A DNA stretch of 64,000 bases from NCBI GenBank assembly GCA_963402885.1, contig OY727099.1:19921001-19985000 (forward strand). Direction: 5' to 3'. Source of the DNA: Antedon bifida (taxonomy: Eukaryota > Echinodermata > Crinoidea > Comatulida > Antedonidae). The number at the start of each line of letters is the position of its first letter. The stretch's first letter is position 1. Position numbers and translations under genes: made by a program. Below, one piece after another: positions 1-11,700 of this stretch. The notes under the pieces were generated by a model. The model saw only the letters and a program-made list of their open reading frames with translations, did not search any database and was not told the origin of the DNA.

Positions 1-199
1 ACCCTACTGCCTCACTGAAGTGAGTGAAAAGTACTGTATTGTGAGATTTTTTCTTTTGTTAATACTTACATCCTTTAATTTATTTTTAGCGAAGTTGCTA
101 AATTTAGGTGGGTATTTGTTCAGCATGGAAAGCTACTGAAAGTGTGTACAGTACCATATCAATTCGGAAATTACTCCCTCCCTGGGAAAAAGGCTTAGT
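1..199 (+). CDS. possible last two exons of an unidentified gene (partial)
   Basis: The first 19 bases end at a good splice donor (GTGAGT at 20), and a pyrimidine-rich acceptor ends at 89, giving an intron of only 70 bp. Reading on in phase from 90 gives about 36 codons, including KFRWVFVQHGKLLKV, and a stop near 197-199. Canonical AATAAA occurs about 270 bp further on. If real, this is the 3' end of a gene whose body lies left of the window. I do not recognise the peptide, and the open stretch is short enough to be chance. Confidence 0.2.
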
Positions 200-973
200 C
201 TAAATTCGTTTTAAGTCTTCCCTGTCACCTCAGGGAAGAGAATTTCACACTTCGTTGGCAAACTGGACTGCATTTAAGTGGTTAACATCAGCGCGAAAGA
301 TGTAGAAGTATAATATTATTATGCGCGATTGAGATTTGTAAATTTAGATAGAGCCAATATATTAAATCTGTAGGATGTTTTATTTTGGTATATTAATTGG
401 AATATCGGTTCATTTTATTATTAGATCGAATAGTTTGAATTTGATTCAAATTGGATCAATTGTTTAAAATAAATTCAATTCGTTTTAAGTTTAATTATAG
501 TTTAGTAAGAAAATATTGACGAAAAACAATGAAATAATCTGACCACAAAAATCACCATTTCGATGCTTTTACATATAAGCAGTTCAGATTGAGTGCTTTG
601 TGTTTAAGTTATCAAAAATTGAGTATGACGCAGACAATTTCGTGCGAAAGTAAATAGCAACACTTTGCAATTTGCCGACTTACGTCAGAAGACAAAGCAT
701 TGTAAAAAAAATGGTTCAATCAAGTAAGGTGTCTTAACTTATAAATCTATAATACGAGAAGTTGTGGACATATTTATTTCCTGAACAAAGGTGGATTGTA
801 CTGTGTGATCATTGTTCTAAAGATAATAGTAATTATTGATGATGGATCAAACGTATTAATAACAAATATGATGATTGTATAAATGGCGCATTTTATAAAA
901 TCATTGAATTTGACGCAATAGTTAAAATTAAGAGACAGAAACAGACATATTATTTATATTGTTGTATTCGGGC

Positions 974-1374
974 CTACCGTAAATCTTCTAATAGTAACCC
1001 ACACTCTAATAGTAACCCACCTTATAAGTCAATCTATAATAACAACCCACTACTCTAATAGTAACCCATGAGGGGTAACTATTTGACAAAATAACATTAT
1101 GAAGACTGGTCGTTTATGATGCGCCGTATTTTGAAAATAAGGAGATAATATAATGCATGTTAATCTCGGGAGCTAGTTGGGGAGGATTGACTGTTTTTTT
1201 GCTATGAGCTGCTGACCGGAAAAGTTGGGGGTGGGTTACTATTTTCTGGTGCCTAATTTAAGATTAGTAATAGTAACCCACTACTCTAATAGTAACCCCC
1301 TTCTAATAGTAACCCACCCTTAAAAACAATCACAGAACAATAACCCAGGGTTACAATTAGAAGATTTACGGTAT
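974..1374. mobile_element. short non-autonomous TIR element with internal AGTAACCCAC repeats
   Basis: The ends are inverted copies of each other: TACCGTAAATCTTCTAAT on the left and ATTAGAAGATTTACGGTA on the right. The subterminal DNA repeats the motif TCTAATAGTAACCCAC several times near the left end (about 990-1070) and again near 1265-1320. There is no coding capacity. About 400 bp with clustered subterminal repeats fits a MITE. I cannot name the superfamily. Confidence 0.6.
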
Positions 1375-1516
1375 GTATATAATAAATTTAATGAAAGAAA
1401 GACATTATTAATAATTCATGTTTCGATCTACTGTAATATGATCATTTTCAAGAATCTAATGAGCATGACTCACCTGTTTCCAGATACATTTATAAATTAT
1501 TTACAAAAAGATAACC

Positions 1517-1525
<9 letters not shown>

Positions 1526-1557
<32 letters not shown>

Positions 1558-1586
1558 ATATATAGATATATATATATATCTGTGAC
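1526..1586. repeat. GATA and TA microsatellite
   Basis: A run of about eight GATA units is followed by a TA-rich run. It abuts the dispersed repeat that starts near 1583, as microsatellites often do at the tails of retroposed copies. Confidence 0.8.
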
Positions 1587-1775
1587 GTTATCCAAATTCC
1601 TTCACTTGCACTGATGAAGGGCTAGTGTTGCCCGAAAGCTCTGCTAACTTTTCTGGCTGTTTTACTTATCGTTTTGATTTAGCTTTTCGCTTTTTTTGTA
1701 TCTCCATTGAGATCCAGCCACTGATACCCACAGCATTGTCATTTTTTCAGTAATTTGCCTTTGTATTTATATATA
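1583..1775 (+). repeat. dispersed repeat with a hammerhead-like stem-loop
   Basis: About 190 bp, with another long copy at 9047-9222 (minus) and partial copies at 27180-27360 and 31715-31830. It contains CTGATGA (1611-1617), a GGGC/GCCC hairpin with a 7-base loop (1619-1633) and GAAA (1634-1637). This order recalls the hammerhead ribozyme core found in Penelope-like retroelements. The copies share the right end, reading CAGTAATTTGCCTTTG. No reverse transcriptase remains here. The family assignment is inference. Confidence 0.55.
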
Positions 1776-2249
1776 TATATTTTATACACCAAAGACTTTC
1801 GAAAACATCACATTTTTTACATACACGTAAACAATTCCATCATGGAAGAATATAACGAGATGCAATTGCATGTTTTACAAAGAAATATTCCTCAATAAGG
1901 AAGATTAGATTACATTTACTTTTGCTATACAGAAAACGAGTCCAAACGTTACGAAAAAAATGATTTTATTGGATCGTTTAGTATCACAAATGAATAACAA
2001 CTGTCTTACAAATAAAATATAATTATGGTAAATAAATTTAAAATGACCTTTAAGTAAAGATCAACAGAAATATTATTCATAAAAAATATATTCATTTTAT
2101 TATCACATAAACATATAGAACATGCGTTCAACAGCACTGTGTAGTTTTATAATAAGTTGTTTTAACTACTTTGCAACTAATGCAACTAATATGCAATATT
2201 GATGGAAAAAGAGAAAACTTCACAAGATTAACGCTGAAAAAGAGTCAAA

Positions 2250-2990
2250 CCAAGTACCGGGTTCAGGTCGTCCCGGGTGTCGATTCAGGACACCTCGAGT
2301 ATCGACTCAAAGTCACTACGAGTATATGTTCAGGGTCGCCTTGGGTGTCGGTTCAGGGCGCTCTGAGTATCGGTTCACGTCGCTCTGAGTATCGCTTCTG
2401 GTCGCTCCGAGTATCGGTTTAGGTCGACCCGAGTCTCGAATCAGGTCACCCGAGTATCTATTCAGGTCACCCGAGTATCTATTCAGGTCACCCGAGTATT
2501 TGTCTCAAAGTTACTACGAGTATCGGTTCAGCCCGCTGAGTATCCCTTCTGGTCGCTTCGAGTATCGGGTTAGGTCACCCGAGTATTTATTCAGGTCACC
2601 CGAGTATCTATTCAGGTCACCCGAGTATTTGTCTCAAAGTTACTACGAGTATCGGTTCAGCCCGCTGATTATCCCTTCTGGTCGCTTCGAGTATCGGTTT
2701 TGGTCGACCCGAGTGTCGATTCAGACACCTCGAGTATCGACTCGGGTCGCTACGAGTATCGGTTCATGTCGCCCCGAGTATCGGTTTAGGTCGACCCGAG
2801 TGTCGATTCAGGTCACCCGAGTATCGATTCAGGTCACCCGAGTATTTGTCTCAAAGTTACTTCGAGTATCGGTTCAGCCCGCTAAGTATCCCTTCTGGTC
2901 GCTTCGAGTATCGGTTTAGGTCGACCCGAGTGTCGATTCAGACACCTCGAGTATCGACTCGGGTCGCTTCGAGTATCGGTTCAGGTTCCC
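2250..2990 (+). repeat. 21-bp minisatellite, about 35 units, open in frame
   Basis: The unit is about 21 bp (core CGAGTATCGGTTCAGGTC plus three bases). Because 21 is a multiple of three, the array stays open and would encode a 7-residue repeat (for example RSPEYLF or VSIQVTR) over as many as 139 codons. A longer block beginning GTCTCAAAGTTACTACGAG recurs at about 2501, 2629 and 2846, so there is a higher-order period. There is no splice context, start context or recognisable domain, so I read the open frames as a by-product of the unit length. Confidence 0.8.
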
Positions 2991-3700
2991 GAGATCATTT
3001 AATGTTGAAATTACTACTAATGTGTGTATACTATTATATTTGGTGCAATTGCGGTCCAACATGAAAAAAAAAACATTTTAAAGATTTTATTTTTATTCTA
3101 TAATGGGATAAAGCACGTTGTTTTTGGAAATCTTTTTCCAAATTTTAAAATGTGCCGCTAAGTAGTTGTTGTGATACAGAATGACCAGCAATGTTGCAAC
3201 AACACCCTCCCACGCCTTTACAAAAAGCAGATTTTATTCATTTTTTTCCATGTGTTGGAGTTACTTTTACATTTAAGTATATGTATGCTTTCCTGTGATT
3301 GGCCAGAAATACAACGTCTCTGATTGGTCAATAGTTTCAATACTACCAAATTATAGTCACTGATAAATTTTTGAAAAAAAAAACATTTTCGTCATTTAAT
3401 AAAAAGGTAAACGTCAGATGAGATACTCCGGAGAGCAGGACAGTTGTAAATATATGTATGACATCAGTAAATGAATACCGTCAATAAAATTGTTAGAATG
3501 AAAAAATATGAAAAGCTTTGCACAAACATAATTCAGAAAAATATATATATATTTTCAAAACAGAAATTAAAATCGATGCTTAGGCCTAAATTATTAGTAT
3601 TTTGCGATTTGATGGAGTGAACCATTGCGGAATTTCACAAAAGCTTCAAATTTCTGGTTTAAATCTGATGGCATCCTTTTTATTTGTCACCAAATCGCAA
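2991..3700. other. non-coding DNA, nothing recognised
   Basis: AT-rich sequence without an open frame of note or a repeat I can link to other places in the window. Confidence 0.5.
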
Positions 3701-3706
3701 GACCCT

Positions 3707-4182
3707 CCTTAAGCTTGGTTCCCACTAGCGACGCAACGTAACGCAAATGCCCTTCCAATAACTGTGTTTGCCCCCGCCTGCGTGAAATCAAACCTGCGAT
3801 TTTTGCAGAACTGTTGCGTCGTCGGTTCCCACTTGTGATTACGCAATACATCACTTTGCGTCAATACGTCGCTGCGTTGCGTTCTAGTGGGAACCACACT
3901 TAAGAGTTTGTATAGGCCTACATTATGTGCTATTCGTGTCCTTTGAACGGATTGCCAGCTATTAAAGCGTGGTTCCCACTGGAACGCAACGCAGCGACGT
4001 ATCGACGCAAAGTGATGAATTGCGTAATCACAAATGGGAGTATATATACACACAATAGAGTGCTGCAAACATCGCAGGTTTGATTTAACGCAAGCGGGGG
4101 CAAACACAATTATTAGAAGGGCATTTGCTTACGTTGCGTAGATTGCGTTACGTTGCGTCGCTAGTGGGAACCAAGCCTTAGA
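3707..4182. mobile_element. fold-back MITE pair, GGTTCCCACTAGCGACGC family
   Basis: The outer ends are inverted: AGCTTGGTTCCCACTAGCG at 3712 and CGCTAGTGGGAACCAAGC ending near 4177. Inside, a second inverted pair (near 3885-3895 and 3967-3980) carries the same motif, so two roughly 200-bp elements lie head-to-head around a short spacer. The subterminal DNA is full of ACGCAACG-type words. Relatives occur at 36186-36655 and 44585-44735. There is no coding content. Confidence 0.7.
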
Positions 4183-4433
4183 CAGCAATTCGCAACAATA
4201 CGCTCTCAAAGGAATATTTTAAAAATAAGATAAGAACAAATAATATAAGAGAATATAATTAAAAAATAAACTATTCATAAATGTGAAGTGCCCAGTGATC
4301 AAATTACTTGATTAGGGCGGTAATAATCTCAATTAACTACGTAACAGAATGAATTAACACTATAATGTAAATACTACATGTATATAACGACATTGTCACA
4401 CTTACATCATCATAATTGTGTATTTTATCACTT

Positions 4434-4750
4434 TATAAAGAGCGTCAGTTTCGTCAACATCGATGTGACGTCAACGTAATCAACTGATTGTATAACGTTC
4501 ACCTGCCTGCCGTTCCGCCTACACTTTGGAATACTATTCCTGTACAGAATTCAACACTCGGTGTAACTTTTACTTCCATTATCGGAAACTATACCTGTAC
4601 AGAATTCAACACTCTTGTTTCCATTAACGGAAACTATGCGCTTTTGCGATTAGTTCCACTGAAACGTGTCATATTGCTAACAGTTGGCCGTTTGCTTGTT
4701 TTATTTATATTTATCTTGGTTGATATTCTTATTATGGAGTTATTGTAGAC
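4434..4750. repeat. short internal direct repeats, no gene
   Basis: CTGTACAGAATTCAACACTC occurs twice (about 4541 and 4592), each followed by a TTCCATTA(A)CGGAAAC-like palindrome. An 86-codon open frame crosses this stretch but shows no domain, splice context or codon bias that I can support. Confidence 0.45.
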
Positions 4751-4812
4751 ACATAAGGCGTAATTAAGGTTCTTATATATATCATGGATGTCTTTCAAAT
4801 CAGGGTAGAGAG

Positions 4813-5150
4813 CTAAAGGCCAATTTACACAGTAACGGTAATAACAAATATAGAATCTATGTTATTCCTTATGACCATTTACATTCAGCGCGGAGCGGAC
4901 AGGTGGTTTCCGCTCACGATAGATTCAGACTCTAGGTGGGACAAGCTACACGGTTTTCCGCTTACTGTTACCGCTCGTCTGTGTAAATTGGCCTTTACAC
5001 AGACGAGCGGTAACGGTAATAACAATATAGAATCAATGTTATTCCTTATGACCATTAACACATAACGCGGAGCGGACGACGGGCGGTTTCCGCTCACGAT
5101 AGATTCAGACTCTAGGTGGGAAAAGCTACGCGGTTTTCCGCTTAATAGGT
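4813..5150. mobile_element. dimeric MITE, GGCCAATTTACACAG family
   Basis: AAAGGCCAATTTACACAG starts near 4815 and its inverted form CTGTGTAAATTGGCCTTT lies at 4979-4996. A second, nearly identical copy follows at once, starting TTTACACAGACGAGCGG, and fades out near 5150. The shared body includes GATAGATTCAGACTCTAGG in both halves. The copies are so alike that the duplication should be recent. Confidence 0.7.
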
Positions 5151-5635
5151 TCGTATGAAGATAAAAAAATACAGTACAAGACATTAGTGATTGTATTTAA
5201 AAACTAAAAAATGAGAAATAGAATACTTTATTTCACAAGTACCGTACGATGCAAATCAACTTCAACCCTGCTTATGGCAATACACTGTGATCAGAAGATA
5301 TCCAAGAAAATCAAGGCTGTGAGAAATAATATTTCGTGATAGACACAGCTAGTACATATATGATCATCTGTATTAGTTTTAGCTATGTAGTATACAGAAA
5401 TCCGTTGTAATTTTGATTTAACAAAAAAAAACTAAATATATAAGTATGCTCTTTAAGAACATGACATGTTGACAAATGCATCCCAGTACAAACATATATA
5501 ATTAAAAGATTACCTATTTCCTCAAATAATGACATTTTCTGACCTTTTCATTTGCTTACGAATATAAACCCATTACAGTCCTCTGTGGAACACAAACCTA
5601 GTTCTAGCTAAGCAGAGAAACAGTTTTTATTACTT

Positions 5636-5641
5636 TATAAC
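5636..5641 (-). terminator. candidate poly(A) signal of GTF2H1
   Basis: TTTATT on the plus strand reads AATAAA on the minus strand, about 90 bases beyond the GTF2H1 stop codon. That would give a short 3' UTR. This is the nearest canonical hexamer downstream of the stop. Confidence 0.5.
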
Positions 5642-5729
5642 TTTCCTGTATTTCTTTAACACCTATCTATGGTACATTATTGCATTTGAGTTGCCTGTGA
5701 ATTTTCCTGACATTTTTAGGAGCAGGGGG

Positions 5730-8700
5730 TCACCTTCTCAATCCACCAGACATTTTCTTAGCTTGCCACAAATTAAACTTGCTAAAAGCCCTTTCCAATA
5801 AAGCATCTAAATGTAGAGTAAGCTATAAAGAAACACAAAATACTTTTATTAGAAATTAAATATTAAAAATCATAATTTAAATTTTTTTTAGTTACTATTT
5901 TTCAAAACTTATTTTGAGTTTAATAAGCCTACAGTACTAAAAGTTTACATTTATGTTTCATTTAATTTTCTTATAATACTGTCTACAGCTCTGTCTACAC
6001 TATCAAACTTTATGTGACAAAAAATGTGATGTGCCCAAATATGGTAGTGATATGACATCATCATGTCCATATATGGGCACATCACATTTTTTTTGTCAAA
6101 TAAAGTTTGATAGTGTAGACAGCTTAATAAATTACATTTTTACATTACATATTTCCATATACAATATGACCCCTCCATTGACCCTCCCCTCCATTGACCC
6201 TCCCCTCCATTGACCCTCCCCTCCATTGACCCTCCCCTCAAGTTCAGGAGAAACTGTCCAATAAACATGAACGAGGGGAAATATGTGTACACTACTACCA
6301 ATCTCTATTCAGGAGACACCTCTATTAAGGGGAAATGTTTTGTGTCCTAAGGGTGTCTCCTTCATGTACACTATTGGCTTTTATACTTTTCCTATGTATC
6401 ATTATTTAAATAAATATATTAAAAAGATATAAATAGAAAGAATTCCTGAATATGTTTCAGTAATTGGTGAAATCACATTATTACAAAAGAGCCACAGCAA
6501 TAACTGAGGTGTTACATTTATACAAAAATTTGGATAGCAATAAAATAGAACGATCAACCAAACACACAAAGTAGATGATTCCCTTTGGGATTACTAAAAC
6601 CACAGGAACAAAACAAAATGCCGCATGGCATCGGAAATCACTTACGTTTCCACCAATATGTTGTCTTGCCAAATCTATTTTAAACGGATTTAATTTCTTC
6701 TCTTTGAATTGTTCCAAATTGGCTTTCATGCGGCATAGCCGGTCTTCTAGCATTTTATTGGTAACCGGGAAACAAGCCCAGAAGTGTCGCAGAAGCTCCG
6801 AGAGGCTGGTGTACAGACGTTTCATCTCTCGTTGGATGTCTTGAGTGTAGAGAGCTAAAAATTAATTTTTGTTAATAGATATAATAATAATATCACATTT
6901 CTATAGAGCCCTTTCCAGGAATAATTATACACAAAAGCTCTTTACATAGCACATTATTACCCCGGTCATTCTTTGGATTAAACATGTACTCTCATAATGC
7001 AGCTAGTAATCAGCGCAAAGTTGTGCCTTGCCTAACTGGTACCCATTTATACACCTGGGTGAAGAAAGGCAAATGTAAGTAAAGTGCCTTGCCTAAGGAT
7101 ACAAGCAATGCGGCGATAGTTGGATTCGAACCAAAATCTCACAATCAGTAATCCAGCGTCCAACACACTGTGCCACACGCCCTCACATAAATCTTAATCA
7201 AGGGTACTGTTAGAATAAGTCGGTTATTTGAGTTTTTTTAATAGAAACAAACCATAGAATAAAACGAGGTCATCGGGCAAAAATAAGTAAAACAATTTTT
7301 TCAATAGTAGTAACATACAATGCAATGGTTTCTGTGCGCTGGATGCCATTAACAGGCCTCCTGGGGTCAGCTCACTCATAACTGAACTTGACAAATTGCT
7401 TGGAACAACCTGCAAGTAAAAATAACAACAACAGAATATATCGTAAATCAAGTAATTTTACTTTTACAAATTTGTACAGCGTAAATTTATTGTAATTTAT
7501 TTATTTTTATGTTGAAAATACAACATTTGGTTTTCCAAAATTAAATACCTCATGAGAGAAGAATAAATATAATTTAATATAAAAATATAATTTTAAACAT
7601 AAAACCAAAATAATTTCAAAGAACTTATATATACAGTATATAAAAAAAATTAAATTAAAGTTTAATCAATTTGTTTTTCTACATTCTTTTTCCCAGTCAG
7701 GTGGAATCTTAAGCAGATTTTACAAATTAAATGGTTTAAAATATCTGTTTAAATTAATTTCTGATTTCATTAGCAATAAATGTTAATAATGCAATGATCC
7801 CTTTGCAGATCATAATGAGGCTATAATGGGATTGAGGACAAGTGAAGCATCACAACCAAAATGTGCAAAAACATATTAATGTACAATCACTTTTCGTCCA
7901 CATTTCATATTTTTGTTGCCTTTTCTTTATTTTTTTATCATTGGAAAAAAATGTCAGCTTAAGATAATATTTGTAAGACCTTTATGTAAGAATTGTGTGT
8001 AACAGATCTCAGGACAATTTAAAACTATAATAATTTCCAGTACAAGCATTTAAATTTTTATCTTAATATAGTGACAGAAATTGTACCCTAGTGGAACCTA
8101 TAAATGTTGGATGAACACATCACAATGAAGATAAACTATTCATTAGAGTATTATGCATCAAGTGTAGATACTCCCAACTGACTGTAATAGCCACACATTA
8201 CGTAAGGTTGGATGACAGGGGCAGAGAAAATGTTAAGTGCTTTAAGCTATTCAACGTGGAATGCAATAAATAAAATTGAATATCATTAATGTCTATATTG
8301 GATGAAAGTAGAGAGCCGATAGGAAAGGATGAAGAATTGAGGGGTATCAGTTATATAGCTATAAATAATATCATTGATATTCTAATGTATACTCATATTT
8401 GTCTATTGCCCTGGGTGAAATGATACTACATTATAAGCTATGCTGTCTACTATCTCAAAACTAGACATAGTAGAGAGCTTTTGATTTGCGTACAGTTTTT
8501 GTGCTGACGATCAACTCCTAGAATCTGCCAAAACTGTCCCGATGAATCAAGTGAGGAAGCACATCTCAATGTCATTTATGCGCACAATACATTAAAATGG
8601 TGAAACTATTTCGTTGGTCCTATGTTCTCCCACCCAATGTCCCCACCAACACCCCTGTCCCACCCTGTCCCAAAATCAGCCCTTTTTTCGCGGGTTACAA

Positions 8701-11700
8701 ATGTCCCAAATTCGTTTAATTCAGGGGCGGATGCATGTGGCCCAGCTGGCCCAGGACACCCCGCAAATTGTAATGCAAAAGATATGACATCAAATTAATC
8801 TCAGCCCTACATTTCACCATTTTTAAGCCCTGGGGCTCCCTCCTCCTATTTCAAAAACCTGGATCTACCACTGTAATTTTGTTCAAAACAATAAAATAAT
8901 AGAAATACAATGGGTGGATTAAGAGGTGGTGCCCAGCTGGCTCCAGCCCCTCCTTTGAAAAATGTAAGGGTTTGTAAGAAAATATGTTATGGCTGTCCCC
9001 AAGTTTTTCAAAATGTTCCCCTTCAATCTTCCATATACATGATGTTTATATTAATCCAAAGGCAAATTACTGAAAAAATGACAATGCTGTGGGTATCAGT
9101 GGCTGGATCTCAATGGAGATACAAAAAAAAAAAAAGCGAAAGGCTAAATCAAAACGATAAAGTAAACAGCCAGAAAAGTTAGCAGAGCTTTTGGGCAACA
9201 CTAGCCCTTCATCAGTGCAAGTGTTATGTTTATATTATATATATATTTTTTCATTATTGGTCTGTTTATATTTCTTTCTTGTTAATCTTATCATTTTTGT
9301 TTTTTAAGTTATGAGGCCCGCATGCACGTTAGCCTCGGCTGTTTTAATGTCAATAAACAAAGTTTAACAAAGAAAAAAAAATCAGCCTTTTCCTCAGATC
9401 CTGTATGCACACTTGATCTGAATTCAAAACTATACTTACTCCAATTAAATTAGACCTGAGAGGCACCGCCATTTCAGCTTGCATAGCAGAAGTTGCTTGA
9501 ACAACATCGTCCGTAGTCTCATAACTAACATTAGTAAGTGGCATAGGTCCATGATAATACCTCTCCGTCCTTTCAAGACGTAATGATACAGGGCGCGCTG
9601 ATTCTTGCGTAGATAAGTCCTCGTAGGTTGTGGAAGCTTTTAATCGGATGCGTTTAACAGCCGACTGATCTGTAGTGGAATTATTTTTGGAATGATTTGG
9701 TTCATTGCTATTGTCTTTTGATTTTTCTTTGTTGGTTTGTTTTGCTAAAATGGACGTTTCAGATCTGTAGGAACAAAAAAAAAACAGAATAGAAAAACAT
9801 ATATATAAATATACCATAGACAAAAATTACATAAATGTATCTTCAGGTCATCAGAGTGCCTAAAATCAAAGGATCCTAATGAAATACCCCAAAAAAACTG
9901 CAGTAAAAATGGTTAATACATTTTACAAAATTATTATAGTATTAATAGAATAATAATAATCTAGGCTTATATAGCACATTATGCAAAGCAGTAATGCGCT
10001 TAACAGTAAAACTAGAAATAGCAAAGTGCAAATGAGTGCTGAGAATAGATCTATAGCACAACAAACATCTATATTAGAACGCTTCTCATTGGACAACAAA
10101 AGGCCTCCCATGGACTATACAGTGTACAATCGTAGCCTGCAATAATTGATTTCACCCTCAGATAGCAAAAGCTGTAAACTTGGCCTAGGTTGTCTTAGGC
10201 CAACTTTTTGTAGACAAACCATGACCTTTCGGATCTGACAAGCAATGAAGTGTGACAGGAGCTCAAATAGCTGCTACACAAATGCCAGAAAATTCTGAGC
10301 CAAAAAATCGAGTTTTGAAAAGAATTCTGTTCTTTTCTACTATATAGAAATAAAACATTAGCAAAATAGAGATAGGTAGCTTACTCTGTGACGCTTAGTA
10401 CCCTAGTGCTGTGGTGGTTGAACCTTTTGATGAGGGCGGCATCTACAGATGTGCTTGTTGAGGGTTGCTTATCAACTGAACTTCCATAGCCCTGGAACAA
10501 TAATAAAGTATTGTGATCACTGAATTGACTTGAGAGAGTCATATGGCTGTTAAGGCAGGTGGGCCGCTTACCGTACAAAGAAGTCATCAATATCGGCATG
10601 GGTTCGAGACCGACTCGCTTCTAATTCTGGTGGTGGAACAAGTCTTCTTGGATAAGGACTTTAAAAGTAGGTCAAGTTTACAGTTTACTTGTATACACTT
10701 AAAAGAACTCAATTCATCATTCGAAATGTGTAGAGGGTTACTCCGGTGAACGGAATTCACAAAATAACCCCTGTATCAGAGAGATTACCACTTATCTGAT
10801 TAATTTACTATTGGTAATCCTTGGCCACATAAAAGACATAAAATAAAATATGAAAAAAAAAAATTAAAATAATAAAATTTTTCACTTACAGGTACGTGTG
10901 TTATATCTTCCATTCTATCAATATTCAATAACGGGTCATTTATCTGATGCTCTATGTCATGTTGCATCTCTAAAAAAAATGTGTTAAAAATTGTGTTTTA
11001 ATTTTTCTTTAAATCCTTTTTTAGAAGAACCCAGGTGGTAGTTGCTAGCTAGCCTGTAATTTGATTGTCACAAAGCAAATGTTATTTATATAAGAGGGCT
11101 GGCATTAATTTGTCCAGCTGGAAGGGTTACCCTCTATAAATAGAGTTGAAATAAAATAAATAAAACAAACCTCTTTCATCACTCTTAGCACACTCAGCAA
11201 ACAAATCTTTGCTTCCTGTGTTAATCCGATCGCGGTGGAAATAATGTGATTGAAAGAACCGCTTCCAGAACTCAACTTCACTGATCTCACCTGGCACCTT
11301 CTCCATGTGTGTCTTTTTGACTATCAAAAAAAAAATCACAAAATTATCTACAAGAAAAAAACTAGTAATATCATTTGATTTATATTAAAATACAACGATA
11401 TTTAATAAAGTAGGACCATTATTTATGGGACAACTTTGGGATCCAACAAAGTGGCTGTAGTGTTGACACATATAGGGGTGTCCCCTGAATAGAGGCATTT
11501 GCTGTAGTGTTAGAACATGTGTAGTGTTGACACATATAGGGGTGTCCCCTGAATAGAGGCATTTGCTGTAGTGTTAGAACAGGAGTAGTGTGGACACATA
11601 TAGGGGTGTCCCCTGAATAGACGCATTGCCGTAGTGTTAGAACATGTGTAGTGTGGACACATATAGGGGTGTTCCCTGAATAGACGCATTTGCTGTAGTG

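Noticed and set aside
3709-4107. 132-residue minus-strand open frame
   Set aside because: It lies fully inside the fold-back MITE pair and is made of its terminal repeats.
7080-7192. tRNA gene on the minus strand (A-box-like head and GGTTCGAATCC)
   Set aside because: Only the tRNA-like head is present and it runs straight into a repeat body with other copies in the window. It is a SINE head and not a functional tRNA.
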